Notes under the pieces: model-generated
The model's input: the letters and a program-made list of their open reading frames with translations, nothing else
The model's database searches: none
What the model was told of the DNA's origin: nothing
Position numbers and translations under genes: made by a program
Source: a virus
DNA length: 64,000 nucleotides
Direction: 5' to 3' (one strand)
Virus record (IMG/VR): IMGVR_UViG_3300034105_004893
Span: 1-64,000 of that record
Shown: positions 42,403 to 51,924 of the stretch, piece after piece
Layout of the letters: the number at the start of each line of letters is the position of its first letter
How positions within the stretch are numbered: the stretch's first letter is position 1

Positions 42403-43287
42403 TTAAGGCAATATCTGAAGTACATAATCATTAAACACTTGTGCCATCTGGTGTTCTGGGAATGCTTTGCTGTAGTCATCCCTAGTTATTCTTGATGACA
42501 CCAATTTGTTGTCTTTGAAGAAATCTTCAACTAGAGTTTTAACACCATCTTGACTAACGACCTTAAACCTAGCACCATCAAACCATTTATTGTTTTCGTT
42601 AATTGGAAAATAAGTCTTCTGTTTTATATCACCAATAAGACCAAGCTCCGTCAACTCTTCATCTGTAAAAACTAATTGAACATAAGCTTTATTTAACTTT
42701 CTGTACAAATGAGTTCCATGCCTTGATGAAAAAGGATGGCAACGAACAAATATTTTTGAATTATCATCAACGATTTGACGAATTTTATTTAAAACTTCAA
42801 CTGGGTTTTCGGTATGATCTAAAACATCATAAAGCAAAACAAAATCGTAAGGAGCATTTTTTTTAATTTTTTCAAAGTCACTTGTCAATAAAAAGCTTTC
42901 TTTTTTTTCTTCCCAATTTAAATTGCCACTTTTCAAAATATCATAACCATGAGACTTAGTCGCCCCAGATGTAGAGGCATTAAGTGCAACATGTCCTTCG
43001 CCACATCCAAAATCCAAAAAGCTTTTATCTCTTAAATCCTGACTTAAATAAGAAATAATACCTTCGGCCCTATCAATTTTATCTTGTTCGTTCTCTTCAC
43101 ATATTAAAAAATCAGGGGCAGCTTGAGGCCATTCTTCTGACATAAGAAGTGATTTCAAAACATCAAAATCAGATTTTTTTTCTATTTCCGAGATATTTTC
43201 TATTTTTTGATCATTAGAAATTAAAGCAAGTTTTTTAAGTTGTGTCAGAATATCTTCAAAATTCTGAATAATTTTATCTAAGCTCAT
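42403..43287 (-). CDS. Class I SAM methyltransferase, paralog of the 57058 gene
   Basis: The ATG at 43287 follows AAGGATG at a good distance; an ATG three codons upstream would touch the site. Motif I is FLDFGCGEGHVAL, motif post-I SHGYDIL, then YDFVLLYDVLDHTENPVEVL, a UbiE/CoQ-type methyltransferase fold. KIFVRCHPFSSRHGTHLYRK followed by LNKAYVQLVFTDEELTELG is nearly the same as in the protein at 57058-57933, a family-specific insert with no role I know. Length 294. Confidence 0.85.
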   Translation of the reverse strand: MSLDKIIQNFEDILTQLKKLALISNDQKIENISEIEKKSDFDVLKSLLMSEEWPQAAPDFLICEENEQDKIDRAEGIISYLSQDLRDKSFLDFGCGEGHVALNASTSGATKSHGYDILKSGNLNWEEKKESFLLTSDFEKIKKNAPYDFVLLYDVLDHTENPVEVLNKIRQIVDDNSKIFVRCHPFSSRHGTHLYRKLNKAYVQLVFTDEELTELGLIGDIKQKTYFPINENNKWFDGARFKVVSQDGVKTLVEDFFKDNKLVSSRITRDDYSKAFPEHQMAQVFNDYVLQILP

Positions 43288-43361
43288 GAAATCCATCCTT
43301 TATAAAAGCCTACCTATTCTATAATAGAAATTATAAAACAAAATTTAAAAAAATTTCAACC

Positions 43362-44108
43362 TTAAAGTGATTGTAATTTTTGTTCTAGGCTTTTTTTCGA
43401 ATGCATTTTAAATGTTGGATACATGTAGCTAAAAGAATTTTTAACATTATTGAAAAAATCATCATATTTAGCCTGAATTATAATATCGCCATCTACTTTA
43501 AGAGTTCCGGCCAAATGAGACATTCCACTATCTATTCCAAAAAAACCAGAAGATTCCATTAGTTTTTTTGATAGATTGATCAAATCAGAAAAAAAACACT
43601 CACGGTCTTTTATATAAGTTTTTGTTTCTGTTCCACCTATGCATATTGATTTTTTCTTCTCAAATGCCCTAAAAGCATTTCTTACATCATTATTCGTAAA
43701 ACTTTTTCTAGCTTCTACTGATCTACACAAAAAATGAAAACATAAAAAGTCTTTTTTTTCTTTAACGCCATGAAATGTGTCAGGTAAGATAAATTTTTTC
43801 AATTTAATTTTTTTAAGCGTACTAAGTCCAAAGCATATATTCAAATAAGAATAAGGAAGATAATTTTCAAAAGAAACAGTATTAAATTCAGGTTTCCAAG
43901 GATGGAAATAATTACTCAAATAAATGTGACCATTATAATTAAATATTTTAAAAAGCTGAGAATAAATTTCAGGACTTTCTCCCAAAATTCCTATCTTTAT
44001 GCCTTCTTGTATAGCCAAATTATACAAAATATTAAAACTTGTAATTATATCACCAAGATGCATAAACCGCAAATATACTTTACCATCATTTCGTTTCAAT
44101 TTTATCAT
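43362..44108 (-). CDS. GT9-like glycosyltransferase
   Basis: KVYLRFMHLGDIITSFNILY resembles the N-terminal donor-entry segment of ADP-heptose:LPS heptosyltransferases, and GFFGIDSGMSHLAGTLKVDG is the GT9 signature (G-x-D-S-G-x-x-H-x-A). At 248 residues it is shorter than LPS enzymes (about 340). Coupled to the gene upstream by ATGA overlap. A phage-carried glycan enzyme is likely. Confidence 0.75.
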   Translation of the reverse strand: MIKLKRNDGKVYLRFMHLGDIITSFNILYNLAIQEGIKIGILGESPEIYSQLFKIFNYNGHIYLSNYFHPWKPEFNTVSFENYLPYSYLNICFGLSTLKKIKLKKFILPDTFHGVKEKKDFLCFHFLCRSVEARKSFTNNDVRNAFRAFEKKKSICIGGTETKTYIKDRECFFSDLINLSKKLMESSGFFGIDSGMSHLAGTLKVDGDIIIQAKYDDFFNNVKNSFSYMYPTFKMHSKKSLEQKLQSL

Positions 44109-44542
44109 GGCTGTGAATTAAAATTTATTTTTCTTAAAATATTTTTTTGCTTGTCTCTTTGTTTGAGATAGTAACTTATTCCCTTTTTTATTTGATTTTC
44201 CTTAGATTCTCTCACATCTCCAAAAATTGCATAATTCTCCATTTTTATAAGCTTGGCCATATTATCTTCCCCGCCAAACAAACTAAGCTCTCTAATTCTA
44301 ATATCCACCTCTTCACTTGCTTTTTTTTGAATTTCTTCCTCAGTCATAACAACAAGATCGACATCAATAGGCAAAGAAACCTTTCTGATATTTTCCCACA
44401 TCCATACAGGAATAATGACCACATGATTAGTGTCATTTTTCAAAACCTCGACTTCTTCAAGTTGCAAATAGATATTATCAGCATCAAAGCACTGCTTGTA
44501 TACTTTGTATCCTTCTCCAGAAGACAAATTTATCTTAGTCAT
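44105..44542 (-). CDS. Unknown protein (145 aa)
   Basis: GGAGAATTTTC precedes the ATG. Middle part PVWMWENIRKVSLPIDVDLV is followed by an acidic helix. No motif recognised. It overlaps the GT9-like gene by four bases. Confidence 0.55.
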   Translation of the reverse strand: MTKINLSSGEGYKVYKQCFDADNIYLQLEEVEVLKNDTNHVVIIPVWMWENIRKVSLPIDVDLVVMTEEEIQKKASEEVDIRIRELSLFGGEDNMAKLIKMENYAIFGDVRESKENQIKKGISYYLKQRDKQKNILRKINFNSQP

Positions 44543-44651
44543 GAAAATTCTCCTACAGACAAATTATAAGAGAAAATAATAACAATAAAAATATTTGTTT
44601 TTATTTTTATGGAATCTTAAAATTAAACAAATAACTTTTTGGTGAAATATA

Positions 44652-45242
44652 ATGCCATACAAAGATAAAGAAGATTATAAAAAGTATCAAAAAAAATATC
44701 ATAAAGATTGGTATGATATGAACAAGGAAAATAGAAAAAAACAAATAAAAAAAAGAAAAGTTGAAATCTACAAAGAAGTGGCCAATTTTAAATCAACCAA
44801 TAAATGCAAGATATGCAAAGAATCAAATCCAGTCGCACTAGATTTTCATCACCTGTCTGATAAAAAATTTGGAATTCGTGCTGGTATCTCTTCTGGATAT
44901 AACCTAAAAAAAATAGTGGATGAGATGTCCAAATGTATAGTTTTGTGTGCGAATTGTCACAGGAAAGAACATCACGACAAAAAGGAAAATAAAACCATAA
45001 ACAATCGTGAAAAAATAAACAATTTCAAATCAATCAATAAATGCAAGATATGCAAAGAATCAAATCCAGTCGCACTAGATTTTCATCACCTGTCTGATAA
45101 AAAATTTGAAATAAGCAAAGTATCAAGCTCCAGATGTAGTCTTGAACATATAATGAATGAAATATCAAAATGTATATTGCTATGTGCGAATTGTCATAGA
45201 AAAGAACATTATGGCGAAAAATCAGAATCATCCCACTCGTAA
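44652..45242 (+). CDS. HNH endonuclease with an internal tandem duplication
   Basis: After a lysine-rich start (KKYQKKYHKDWYDMNKENRK), the HNH unit NKCKICKESNPVALDFHHLS ... IVLCANCHRKEHH occurs twice, at residues about 49-116 and 126-193. Each unit keeps the zinc C-x-x-C, the HH pair and the C-A-N-C-H, so both may be active or one may serve in binding. Related single-copy proteins are common in phages and bacteria. The DNA copies are almost identical, pointing to recent duplication. Confidence 0.82.
   Translation: MPYKDKEDYKKYQKKYHKDWYDMNKENRKKQIKKRKVEIYKEVANFKSTNKCKICKESNPVALDFHHLSDKKFGIRAGISSGYNLKKIVDEMSKCIVLCANCHRKEHHDKKENKTINNREKINNFKSINKCKICKESNPVALDFHHLSDKKFEISKVSSSRCSLEHIMNEISKCILLCANCHRKEHYGEKSESSHS
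44784..44871 (+). repeat. 88-bp coding repeat, first copy
   Basis: This stretch recurs at 45021-45108 with only about two base differences, both near its 5' end; the distance between copies is 237 bp. Confidence 0.93.
45021..45108 (+). repeat. 88-bp coding repeat, second copy
   Basis: Nearly exact copy of 44784-44871, encoding the second HNH unit start. Sequence after the match differs between units. Confidence 0.93.
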
Positions 45243-45562
45243 GGAATAATCTTCCATGTGTCTAGAATTGTATAATCTGCTTTTAAATCCATTTCTGGAT
45301 GCAACTGCCAACTAGTAATTCTAACACCTTGAACAGTAATTTTATGATCTTCCATCATCATGCACAAATTGAGTTCTATTCCCTGTTCATGCCAACCATC
45401 CATTTCTCGATCAGATGGCTCAATTTGAATAATTAAATGTCCTGTAATATCTTCTAATTGGTAACTACTAGGCAAAGGAAATTGCCCTGCATTCGATGGA
45501 TAATCACCAGGGTCTTCCCAAATGTCTATTTCTAAAGATAAAGTATTTTCAAGAATTTTCAT
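45209..45562 (-). CDS. Unknown protein (117 aa)
   Basis: GGGAATCGT precedes the ATG. Beta-rich acidic sequence (LSLEIDIWEDPGDYPSNAG, HLIIQIEPSDREMDGWHEQG); no motif recognised. Overlaps the tandem HNH gene tail to tail by 34 bases. Confidence 0.6.
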   Translation of the reverse strand: MKILENTLSLEIDIWEDPGDYPSNAGQFPLPSSYQLEDITGHLIIQIEPSDREMDGWHEQGIELNLCMMMEDHKITVQGVRITSWQLHPEMDLKADYTILDTWKIIPYEWDDSDFSP

Positions 45563-45602
45563 ACGATTCCCATCAATGTAAAATTACATAAATATATTTT
45601 TG

Positions 45603-45639
45603 ATAAGAATCACAAATCAAGATGACTTGTGATTCTTAT
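45603..45639 (-). terminator. Hairpin terminator after the 45651-46544 gene
   Basis: Perfect 13-bp stem (ATAAGAATCACAA with its complement) around an 11-base loop, 12 bases past the stop on the minus strand; the T-run after it is short, so it may act in either direction. Confidence 0.65.
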
Positions 45640-45650
45640 TCGTTCAAAAA

Positions 45651-46544
45651 TTAATCTGCGTTTGTACCAAGAATATCAGCAGCAGCAGCAATTTTTCGAT
45701 TGCTTTGTTCGACTGGATTATCGCCAACCGCAAACTTTGGATATGCGGGATAAGATACTGGTCTGATTAAATTAAAGATTGCGATCAATTGATCCACACT
45801 CTTTGCGTATGCACAGACCCTTTCCAAAAATCCATCCCTAACAGTGACACCAGAATCACGATGAATAAGAGCGATCTTTTCATCATCGGTAAGACCTTCA
45901 ATCGTTGTCTTTCCAGATGCCGTTAAAAATATAGCTAGCTTTTTACCAGCAGATTTTTCAATCTCAGTCGCTGGCACAAATTCCCTACCACTTCCATAAT
46001 GACCAGTCAATAGATCAGTAATAGGGCGAACACCAATTACTGGATTTAAAATTAATTCGTTATTTACCAAAGATTCGGCATCATGCGGATGTAGGCCAGA
46101 ATCAGTAAATGCCGAAATATAAACACTTTTTGCATCAAGTCCCTCAGCAACTTCTGGGAGCTTTACCTTAAATTTATCGGTAAACAACCAACTTGCGGTA
46201 TGGTCAACAGTGTTATTTTTTTCAGTTTGTAGTTGGGGATTAGAAGGTCTTGATCTAGATTCAAAATATTTTATACAAAATTCTTGTAGACATATTTCAT
46301 TCAAAATGTCTTTTGAATTTTCTAATCGCTGCATAACTGGTTCAGCTACAATTTTTGCAGAAATCCAACGAGTAAACACCTCTTGTGCTTCTTCGTCTAG
46401 GGATATTTTCCACTTAGAAGCCTTGCCCTTTACTGTTGGGGTGATTGGAGGGAGAGATGCAACTAAAGATTCTAAAACACTTGCTACAGATTCTGTAGTA
46501 GAAGATTTGGATACAGACACAGACTTTGTGGCTTTTTTAGCCAT
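45651..46544 (-). CDS. Unknown protein (297 aa), less AT-rich than its neighbours
   Basis: GAGGTAATGTATC precedes the ATG. The first 30 residues are low-complexity Ser/Thr/Lys/Val (AKKATKSVSVSKSSTTESVA). A globular part follows with KWKISLDEEAQEVFTRWISA, TVDHTASWLFTDKFKVKLPE and LTASGKTTIEGLTDD. I recognise no family. The more even codon use than nearby genes hints at strong expression or a different history. It has its own terminator, consistent with a single-gene unit. Confidence 0.65.
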   Translation of the reverse strand: MAKKATKSVSVSKSSTTESVASVLESLVASLPPITPTVKGKASKWKISLDEEAQEVFTRWISAKIVAEPVMQRLENSKDILNEICLQEFCIKYFESRSRPSNPQLQTEKNNTVDHTASWLFTDKFKVKLPEVAEGLDAKSVYISAFTDSGLHPHDAESLVNNELILNPVIGVRPITDLLTGHYGSGREFVPATEIEKSAGKKLAIFLTASGKTTIEGLTDDEKIALIHRDSGVTVRDGFLERVCAYAKSVDQLIAIFNLIRPVSYPAYPKFAVGDNPVEQSNRKIAAAADILGTNAD

Positions 46545-46649
46545 GATACATTACCTCATATTATAACCATTTGTTGCTCTGGCCCATTGCCATCGCTAAG
46601 GTCACTATATGGAAATAAATTTAAAAGTAAGGTGGGGAAAATATATTTT

Positions 46650-47510
46650 TCAAAAATTATTCGCAGAAATAAGAAGTGTTTGGTCTGCCATTAATATCCA
46701 AGACTGCAAAAAATAAGCATTTGGCAAACTTTTTTGTTCCATTTCTCGGAGTAAAACTTTTGCATCCTCGTTTATTTTATTTAACTTTTCATGATTGTTA
46801 TTCAATTGAACAAGGATTTTAATGTTATCTACCAAATCATAATATTGAAGAATTAAAGATTCGTACATTTTTTTAGGTTCTAAGTAGAAATATTTCAAAA
46901 TATTTTCGACACAATCATTTGAATGTAGCTGTCCATTTGAATGGTGTAACCATCCAGCGCACATTAAATCTACTTTTTCATTTGGTTTTAAATTTATATC
47001 ATATGCAGCCTCCTGTGTCATGGAGTACAAATGATTTTTTAATGGGATGTTTCCAAAAAACACATCATCTTTATGTAATTCTAAAGACTCATACTTTGAT
47101 TTTCTAATATCTTGATTTATAAAATATTCCTGAACAAAAACCTTACATTTTCTACAAATGCCATCGCCAACCAAATCATTTTGACTTTCATTGTAAAAAT
47201 CATGATTACAAGATTTTATTTTTTGAAAATTATCATATGCATCATCCTCAGCAATTTCAATTTTCTTACCTCTTCCTGTAATCCATATTCTTGGCCTTTG
47301 CCATTTTTCAAGTATAAATATGTTTGGTAAATTTATACTTTCTGGGATTTGTATATTGGCAGCAAATAAATACTTGTCTTTTTTATCTTTTTTTGAATAA
47401 AGATTTTTATACTTCAAATAATTTATTTCAGATTCTTTTATCTTAACAATCGCATCTTCGCCCCAATCTTTGGAGCTTGAATATTCAATTTCTGTTTTAT
47501 TAGAGTACAT
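46650..47510 (-). CDS. Unknown protein with zinc-finger-like cysteines
   Basis: It overlaps the sigma-factor gene by 11 bases. One zinc site is plausible: C-N-H near residue 96, then DGICRKCKVF near residue 116. The rest is helical. The position directly after the sigma gene suggests co-expression. Function unknown. Confidence 0.6.
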   Translation of the reverse strand: MYSNKTEIEYSSSKDWGEDAIVKIKESEINYLKYKNLYSKKDKKDKYLFAANIQIPESINLPNIFILEKWQRPRIWITGRGKKIEIAEDDAYDNFQKIKSCNHDFYNESQNDLVGDGICRKCKVFVQEYFINQDIRKSKYESLELHKDDVFFGNIPLKNHLYSMTQEAAYDINLKPNEKVDLMCAGWLHHSNGQLHSNDCVENILKYFYLEPKKMYESLILQYYDLVDNIKILVQLNNNHEKLNKINEDAKVLLREMEQKSLPNAYFLQSWILMADQTLLISANNF

Positions 47511-48423
47511 TTTTACAATCCGTGTTCCTTACAGTTTCACGCATAGAAATCAAAAATTTCTCTTTTAACTGCCTTACTCTTTCCTTCGTTATTTCCAATA
47601 AACCGCTTATTTCTTCAAGATTTTTTCTTTCTTTTCCATTAATTCCAAAATAATGCTCAATGATTAAAATCTGCCTATTGATATCTCTTGTATTAAGTCT
47701 TTTTTTTGCAGTTTCAATAACACGATTGATAAATATTGCATTTTCTTTTTGATGCACTTCTGATGTAAGGAATATTTCTGCCGAATTTTGAATTTCTGTT
47801 TGATTATCGTCAATACTATAAAATTCATTTTTTTTATTTTTTTTAAGATTAATCATTCTGAAGAAGTTTTTACGGAGAACCCAAACACAATATGTACTAA
47901 ACTTATTTCCAAGAGTGTAATTGAAATAATCAACAGATTTTATCACATCCATATAAGCATCTGACAAATAGTTATCCAGATTGCGTTTTTCTCTATAACT
48001 TTTAAAATCGTTTTTCAAAATGTGTGTTGCCAAACGAAAATTAGAACTTGCTATCTTGTTACGCAAATCATATATTTTAATTTGGAGATTTTCTATTTTT
48101 TCTATTTTTGTTTTGATTGATTTTTTGCAATTCAATTTTTCAATTAAATTTTTAGCTTTGAATTTGAGAAAATTAAGTTGTTTAAAAAGATGATATTCTT
48201 GTTCCCTCGTTAGAAGAGGCTCTTCGTAACAAGGTCTCATTTCTGGTTGTTTGTTTGTATTTCTAAGATTTAAAACTTTCTTTGATTCCAAATCGAATTT
48301 ATGTTTGTCTGGTATATCGCCTAATATTTTTTTACTTGTAATCTTTTTATCAAAATCAACATGATGAAAATACTTTAAGTTTGTCTTTAATATAGATTCT
48401 TTCCTTTCTTCAATCGCTTGCAT
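47500..48423 (-). CDS. Sigma-70 family RNA polymerase sigma factor
   Basis: GAGGTC lies seven bases before the ATG. Region 1.2 is PLLTREQEYHLFKQLNFLKF near residue 89, region 2 spans RNKIASSNFRLATHILKNDF to KFSTYCVWVLRKNFFRMI, and region 4 ends with LEEISGLLEITKERVRQLKE, including the helix-turn-helix that binds the -35. The L-L-T-R-E-Q-E-x-x-L-F-x-x-x-N-[FY]-L-K form of region 1.2 is one I associate with planctomycetes. It is likely the regulator of part of the phage genome. Confidence 0.88.
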   Translation of the reverse strand: MQAIEERKESILKTNLKYFHHVDFDKKITSKKILGDIPDKHKFDLESKKVLNLRNTNKQPEMRPCYEEPLLTREQEYHLFKQLNFLKFKAKNLIEKLNCKKSIKTKIEKIENLQIKIYDLRNKIASSNFRLATHILKNDFKSYREKRNLDNYLSDAYMDVIKSVDYFNYTLGNKFSTYCVWVLRKNFFRMINLKKNKKNEFYSIDDNQTEIQNSAEIFLTSEVHQKENAIFINRVIETAKKRLNTRDINRQILIIEHYFGINGKERKNLEEISGLLEITKERVRQLKEKFLISMRETVRNTDCKNVL

Positions 48424-48498
48424 TTTTAGACCTCTAAATTATAAAAATAAACATGATTTATTTTAATTTATAAATTTTAATATTGCAAGATAAATCTA

Positions 48499-48825
48499 TT
48501 ACAAATCTTCCATTTCCTTTTTTATTTTATTTCGTACAAGATCGGCAGATGATTCTAGTATACTTATAGATAAAGCTGGCGGTATATTAAAGCAATCTAC
48601 TAATATTCCATTAGTAGATGTTTTTATTATAATTAAAGGTGTTTCACGATTTTTAATTTCTTCAAAAAACTGATCCATAGTCGCCAATTCTAAATACTCT
48701 TGCAATGTTTTTTGCTGATAGTTTCTAAGTTTTCTATTTTCTGTCATTAGAATTGAAAGTAACAAATATCCAATCGATAAACCAAATATGAATAATGCTA
48801 TAAGAATTGTTAGTAAAATTTCCAT
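48499..48825 (-). CDS. Small membrane-anchored protein
   Basis: The ATG at 48825 follows AAGGTGATTG. One membrane helix lies at residues about 3-26 (LLTILIALFIFGLSIGYLLL); the rest is soluble (LVDCFNIPPALSISILESSA). Its start lies three bases after the stop of the GGCT-like gene, so they are co-translated. Confidence 0.55.
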   Translation of the reverse strand: MEILLTILIALFIFGLSIGYLLLSILMTENRKLRNYQQKTLQEYLELATMDQFFEEIKNRETPLIIIKTSTNGILVDCFNIPPALSISILESSADLVRNKIKKEMEDL

Positions 48826-48828
48826 CAA

Positions 48829-49248
48829 TCACCTTATGGGCCAAAAAAATCCAGCTTCTTTGCACCCGCTTACATCTTTTTGATAAAAATAAGCTTCGGC
48901 AGTCTTCCTGTATAATTTAGTAAGAGTTTCATTAAAAAGTGGCAAATTTACAATTGTGATTTCATCCAATAGAATTTCACGCCTTTGAAAAACATTGTAT
49001 TCCACCCCTTCAATATCATCTAAAACACGCAAACATTCTGTATCTACTTCGTATAATTCCCCATATATTTTTTTACCAGCGAATTTATCTTTCGACTCGA
49101 CCAAACATGGATACGAAATTGTTTTAAACATAAAATATTGCCCGATTGTTTTAGCAATTCCTATGTATCTTTGTTCTTCCAAAATATAATGCCTTGAATG
49201 GCCATTTTTTAAGGTTCCATAAACAAAAATCAAATGATAATCTTCCAT
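48829..49248 (-). CDS. Gamma-glutamylcyclotransferase-like (AIG2/GGCT) protein
   Basis: FVYGTLKNGHSRHYIL at residues 8-23 is the Y-G-S/T-L-x-x-G motif of the GGCT fold, and GELYEVDTECLRVLDDIEGV is the second signature. Members cyclise gamma-glutamyl groups on amines or peptides. Length 139 fits. AAAGGTAGC precedes the ATG. The phage benefit is unknown. Confidence 0.82.
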   Translation of the reverse strand: MEDYHLIFVYGTLKNGHSRHYILEEQRYIGIAKTIGQYFMFKTISYPCLVESKDKFAGKKIYGELYEVDTECLRVLDDIEGVEYNVFQRREILLDEITIVNLPLFNETLTKLYRKTAEAYFYQKDVSGCKEAGFFWPIR

Positions 49249-49254
49249 AATTTG

Positions 49255-49761
49255 CTACCTTTCAATGAGACTTACTTTATGTTCATAAAAAGATAAACAA
49301 AAATTACAAATTAACTCATGATTATAATTTTTGTTTTCTATAAAATCATGAACGAGCCATTTGGCGTATATTCTACGAACCTGCTCCCAAAACATTTGAG
49401 GTGCAAATATAAAACCAACATCATAAACAAGCCTTTCTTGAAAATATTCATAGAAATAAACTTGTTTTAAAATGTTTACTATTGGAAAAACCAATAATTT
49501 TTTATCTTCTTGAAAAACCTCATTGACAATAATCCTATCTTTAAAGTCAATATTTTTTATATCTTTATACGAATCTGTTAATATCACAGGATCTTTTGTA
49601 AAACTTAGTGTCTTGTAAATGTCATCCACTATTGTTGGTATTCCTTCGATTTCTGAAATCAAAGGTTCAACACCAAGAATGGCAATCTCATGACCTTCAT
49701 CCTTGTATTGATTCATCCAATCATAAGACTTATTTTTTATATAAATACTATATATTTTCAT
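49255..49761 (-). CDS. Unknown protein (168 aa)
   Basis: Alpha/beta protein (KIYSIYIKNKSYDWMNQYKD, HEIAILGVEPLI, DPVILTDSYKDIKN) with aromatic-rich second half; no motif recognised. It precedes the GGCT-like gene by six bases. Confidence 0.58.
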   Translation of the reverse strand: MKIYSIYIKNKSYDWMNQYKDEGHEIAILGVEPLISEIEGIPTIVDDIYKTLSFTKDPVILTDSYKDIKNIDFKDRIIVNEVFQEDKKLLVFPIVNILKQVYFYEYFQERLVYDVGFIFAPQMFWEQVRRIYAKWLVHDFIENKNYNHELICNFCLSFYEHKVSLIER

Positions 49762-49791
49762 ATTTTTGTACCACTTGTTCTGTTGTGTTTT

Positions 49792-51045
49792 TCAAACCTT
49801 TTTAATTAACATTTCATCAATTGTAATTGAATTAGAGTCATTGTCGGAAGCGTTGAACATTATGTCGCTCATGAAATTTTCCACAACCGACCTTAAAGCT
49901 CTTGCCCCTGTTCCCTTTTTAAAAGCCACATTTGCAATTTCTTTTATTGCTCCATCGGTAAATTTCAAATCAATATCATCATAAAAAAATAATTTTTGAT
50001 ATTGTTTTAAAATTGAATTTTTAGGTTCAGTCAAAATTGAAATTAAATGGCTTTCAGTCATATGATCCAAAGCAACTTGTATTGGCAATCTTCCTACGAA
50101 TTCAGGAATCATTCCATATTGTATAAAATCTTCATCAGTGACGCTTTTAAGAATTTCATGATCTGAATTTTCAACACCTGTTGAATTTACAAATCCAATT
50201 TTACTTTTTCCAATTCTTCTTCTGATTGTATCTTCAATACCAACAAAAGTTCCGCCACATATAAAAAGTATGTTTGATGTATCGACTTGTATAAAATGTT
50301 GCTCTGGATGCTTTCTTCCTCCTTGGGGCGGAACATTACAAACTGTTCCCTCTATTATTTTAAGAAGTGATTGCTGAACTCCTTCTCCACTCACATCTCT
50401 TGTTATCGACATATTCTTTGATGTTTTGGCTATTTTGTCTATCTCATCGATGTAAATAATTCCCATTTGTGCCTTATCAACATCATAATTTGTTTCACGA
50501 AGAAGTTTAACTATAAGATTTTCAACATCTTCTCCAACATATCCAGCTTGGGTAAGGACTGTGGCATCTCCGATAGCAAATGGAACTCCAAGAAATTTGG
50601 CCAAGGTTTTTGCGAGTAATGTTTTTCCACAACCTGTCGGCCCTAAAAATAAGATGTTGGATTTTTCTATCGTTACATCTTGAAGTTTTTTTGGAATTTT
50701 CGATTGATTGGTCTTATCGTTTATGCGTTTATAATGGTTACAAACAGCAATTGCCAACAGTTTTTTTGCTCGATCTTGACCTATAACATGTTGATCTAAA
50801 AATTCGACAACCTTTTTAGGACTAATCTTTTCAGAAAATTGAATTTCTTTTTTTAATTTTGATGACTTTTTAAAATCATCGGGGTTTGCAGTGGACAAAG
50901 ATACATGCATTAAATTTATACAATTCGAACAAATGTAAGCCCTATCACCTTTTTTTCTTCCATTTCTCGGCCTTGCCAATGATGCACCCTCAATAATAAC
51001 AGCATCATTCTTTTCGCAAAACTCACAATAAAAAACTTTAGACAT
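49792..51045 (-). CDS. clpX: ClpX, AAA+ unfoldase subunit of the ClpXP protease
   Basis: GGAGGAT precedes the ATG. The N-terminal zinc-binding domain has C7-C10 and C39-C42. The AAA+ core has Walker A GPTGCGKT at 135-142, pore-1 loop GYVG at 168-171, Walker B IIYIDEID at 196-203 and [13 protein letters not shown] at 282-285 keeps the IGF loop that docks onto ClpP. Length 417 is typical. No clpP is in the window; host ClpP or a distant gene would complete the protease. A phage-borne ClpX may redirect host proteolysis; in a bacterium it would be ordinary housekeeping. Confidence 0.96.
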   Translation of the reverse strand: MSKVFYCEFCEKNDAVIIEGASLARPRNGRKKGDRAYICSNCINLMHVSLSTANPDDFKKSSKLKKEIQFSEKISPKKVVEFLDQHVIGQDRAKKLLAIAVCNHYKRINDKTNQSKIPKKLQDVTIEKSNILFLGPTGCGKTLLAKTLAKFLGVPFAIGDATVLTQAGYVGEDVENLIVKLLRETNYDVDKAQMGIIYIDEIDKIAKTSKNMSITRDVSGEGVQQSLLKIIEGTVCNVPPQGGRKHPEQHFIQVDTSNILFICGGTFVGIEDTIRRRIGKSKIGFVNSTGVENSDHEILKSVTDEDFIQYGMIPEFVGRLPIQVALDHMTESHLISILTEPKNSILKQYQKLFFYDDIDLKFTDGAIKEIANVAFKKGTGARALRSVVENFMSDIMFNASDNDSNSITIDEMLIKKV

Positions 51046-51105
51046 TCAACAATCCTCCGTGAAATAAAAAAATATTATACCATGAACCTTAACATCAAGC
51101 AATAT

Positions 51106-51864
51106 TTAAGATTTTAAAAATCTATGAGACCATCTTTTTTTTATAATTTCATGATTATGAGTAAAGCTAGACTCACAATCAATAGTTTTCATGACTTCTT
51201 TAATCGTTTTATTTTCATGATGTGTTACCAATCCAAGATGTAAAGCGTAAATTCTTTCCTTGAATTCTGTCAGTCTTAAAGAAAAATCACTGTCTTCACA
51301 ATAGGCAAACTGTAAATGTTCTTCGTCAAACAAACCATATTTTTCATAAATAAATCTAGGAATACAAAAGCACCAACCACAAATGTAATCAATATCGCTG
51401 CCAAAATTAAAAATTGTTCCTTTACCAGATTCGTTTATTTTTCCACCAAGATATCCAACTTGTGCATAGCCATATTGTTGAATTTGACCAATCATTGCCT
51501 TATCCCAGTTTGGCAACACTTCGGTATCAGAATTCAATAAAATTGCATATGGATTTTTAGAAATTTTCATCAATTCATTGTTTGGCTTGATGAAACCAAT
51601 ATTTTGATCATGATGAGAACAAATTATGTCTTTTTGACTTTCTATCCAACTTTTTGTTTCTTGATCTGAATTATTATTCCAAATATAAATTTGATAATTT
51701 TTTGTATTTTTTCTAATTGATTCGACACATTTTTTAAGATAAAAAAGCTGATTGTGGACAATTATCAAAATGTCTTTGGAAACATATTGGTAATTTGACA
51801 TGCAATCCAACTCTGCTAGAATCTTTTGACTGTATCTTTCGATTCTAAATATGACATCATTCAT
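51106..51864 (-). CDS. GT2 glycosyltransferase
   Basis: DILIIVHNQLFYLKKCVESI begins the GT-A fold; YAILLNSDTEVLPNWDKAM is the DxD-like donor site and FAYCEDSDFSLRLTEF the E-D acceptor motif of GT2 enzymes. GTIFNFGSD lies between. Length 252. No transmembrane helix. The acceptor is unknown. Confidence 0.85.
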   Translation of the reverse strand: MNDVIFRIERYSQKILAELDCMSNYQYVSKDILIIVHNQLFYLKKCVESIRKNTKNYQIYIWNNNSDQETKSWIESQKDIICSHHDQNIGFIKPNNELMKISKNPYAILLNSDTEVLPNWDKAMIGQIQQYGYAQVGYLGGKINESGKGTIFNFGSDIDYICGWCFCIPRFIYEKYGLFDEEHLQFAYCEDSDFSLRLTEFKERIYALHLGLVTHHENKTIKEVMKTIDCESSFTHNHEIIKKRWSHRFLKS

Positions 51865-51875
51865 ACACCAATTAT

Positions 51876-51904
51876 AAAAAAAAAGCGTAGAAAAATCTAC
51901 GCTT
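51876..51904 (-). terminator. Terminator after the 51925-52248 gene
   Basis: Stem AAGCGTAGA/TCTACGCTT with four-base loop, flanked by A and T runs on both sides, so it can stop transcription both ways. Confidence 0.82.
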
Positions 51905-51924
51905 TTTTAAAATTAATATGTGAA

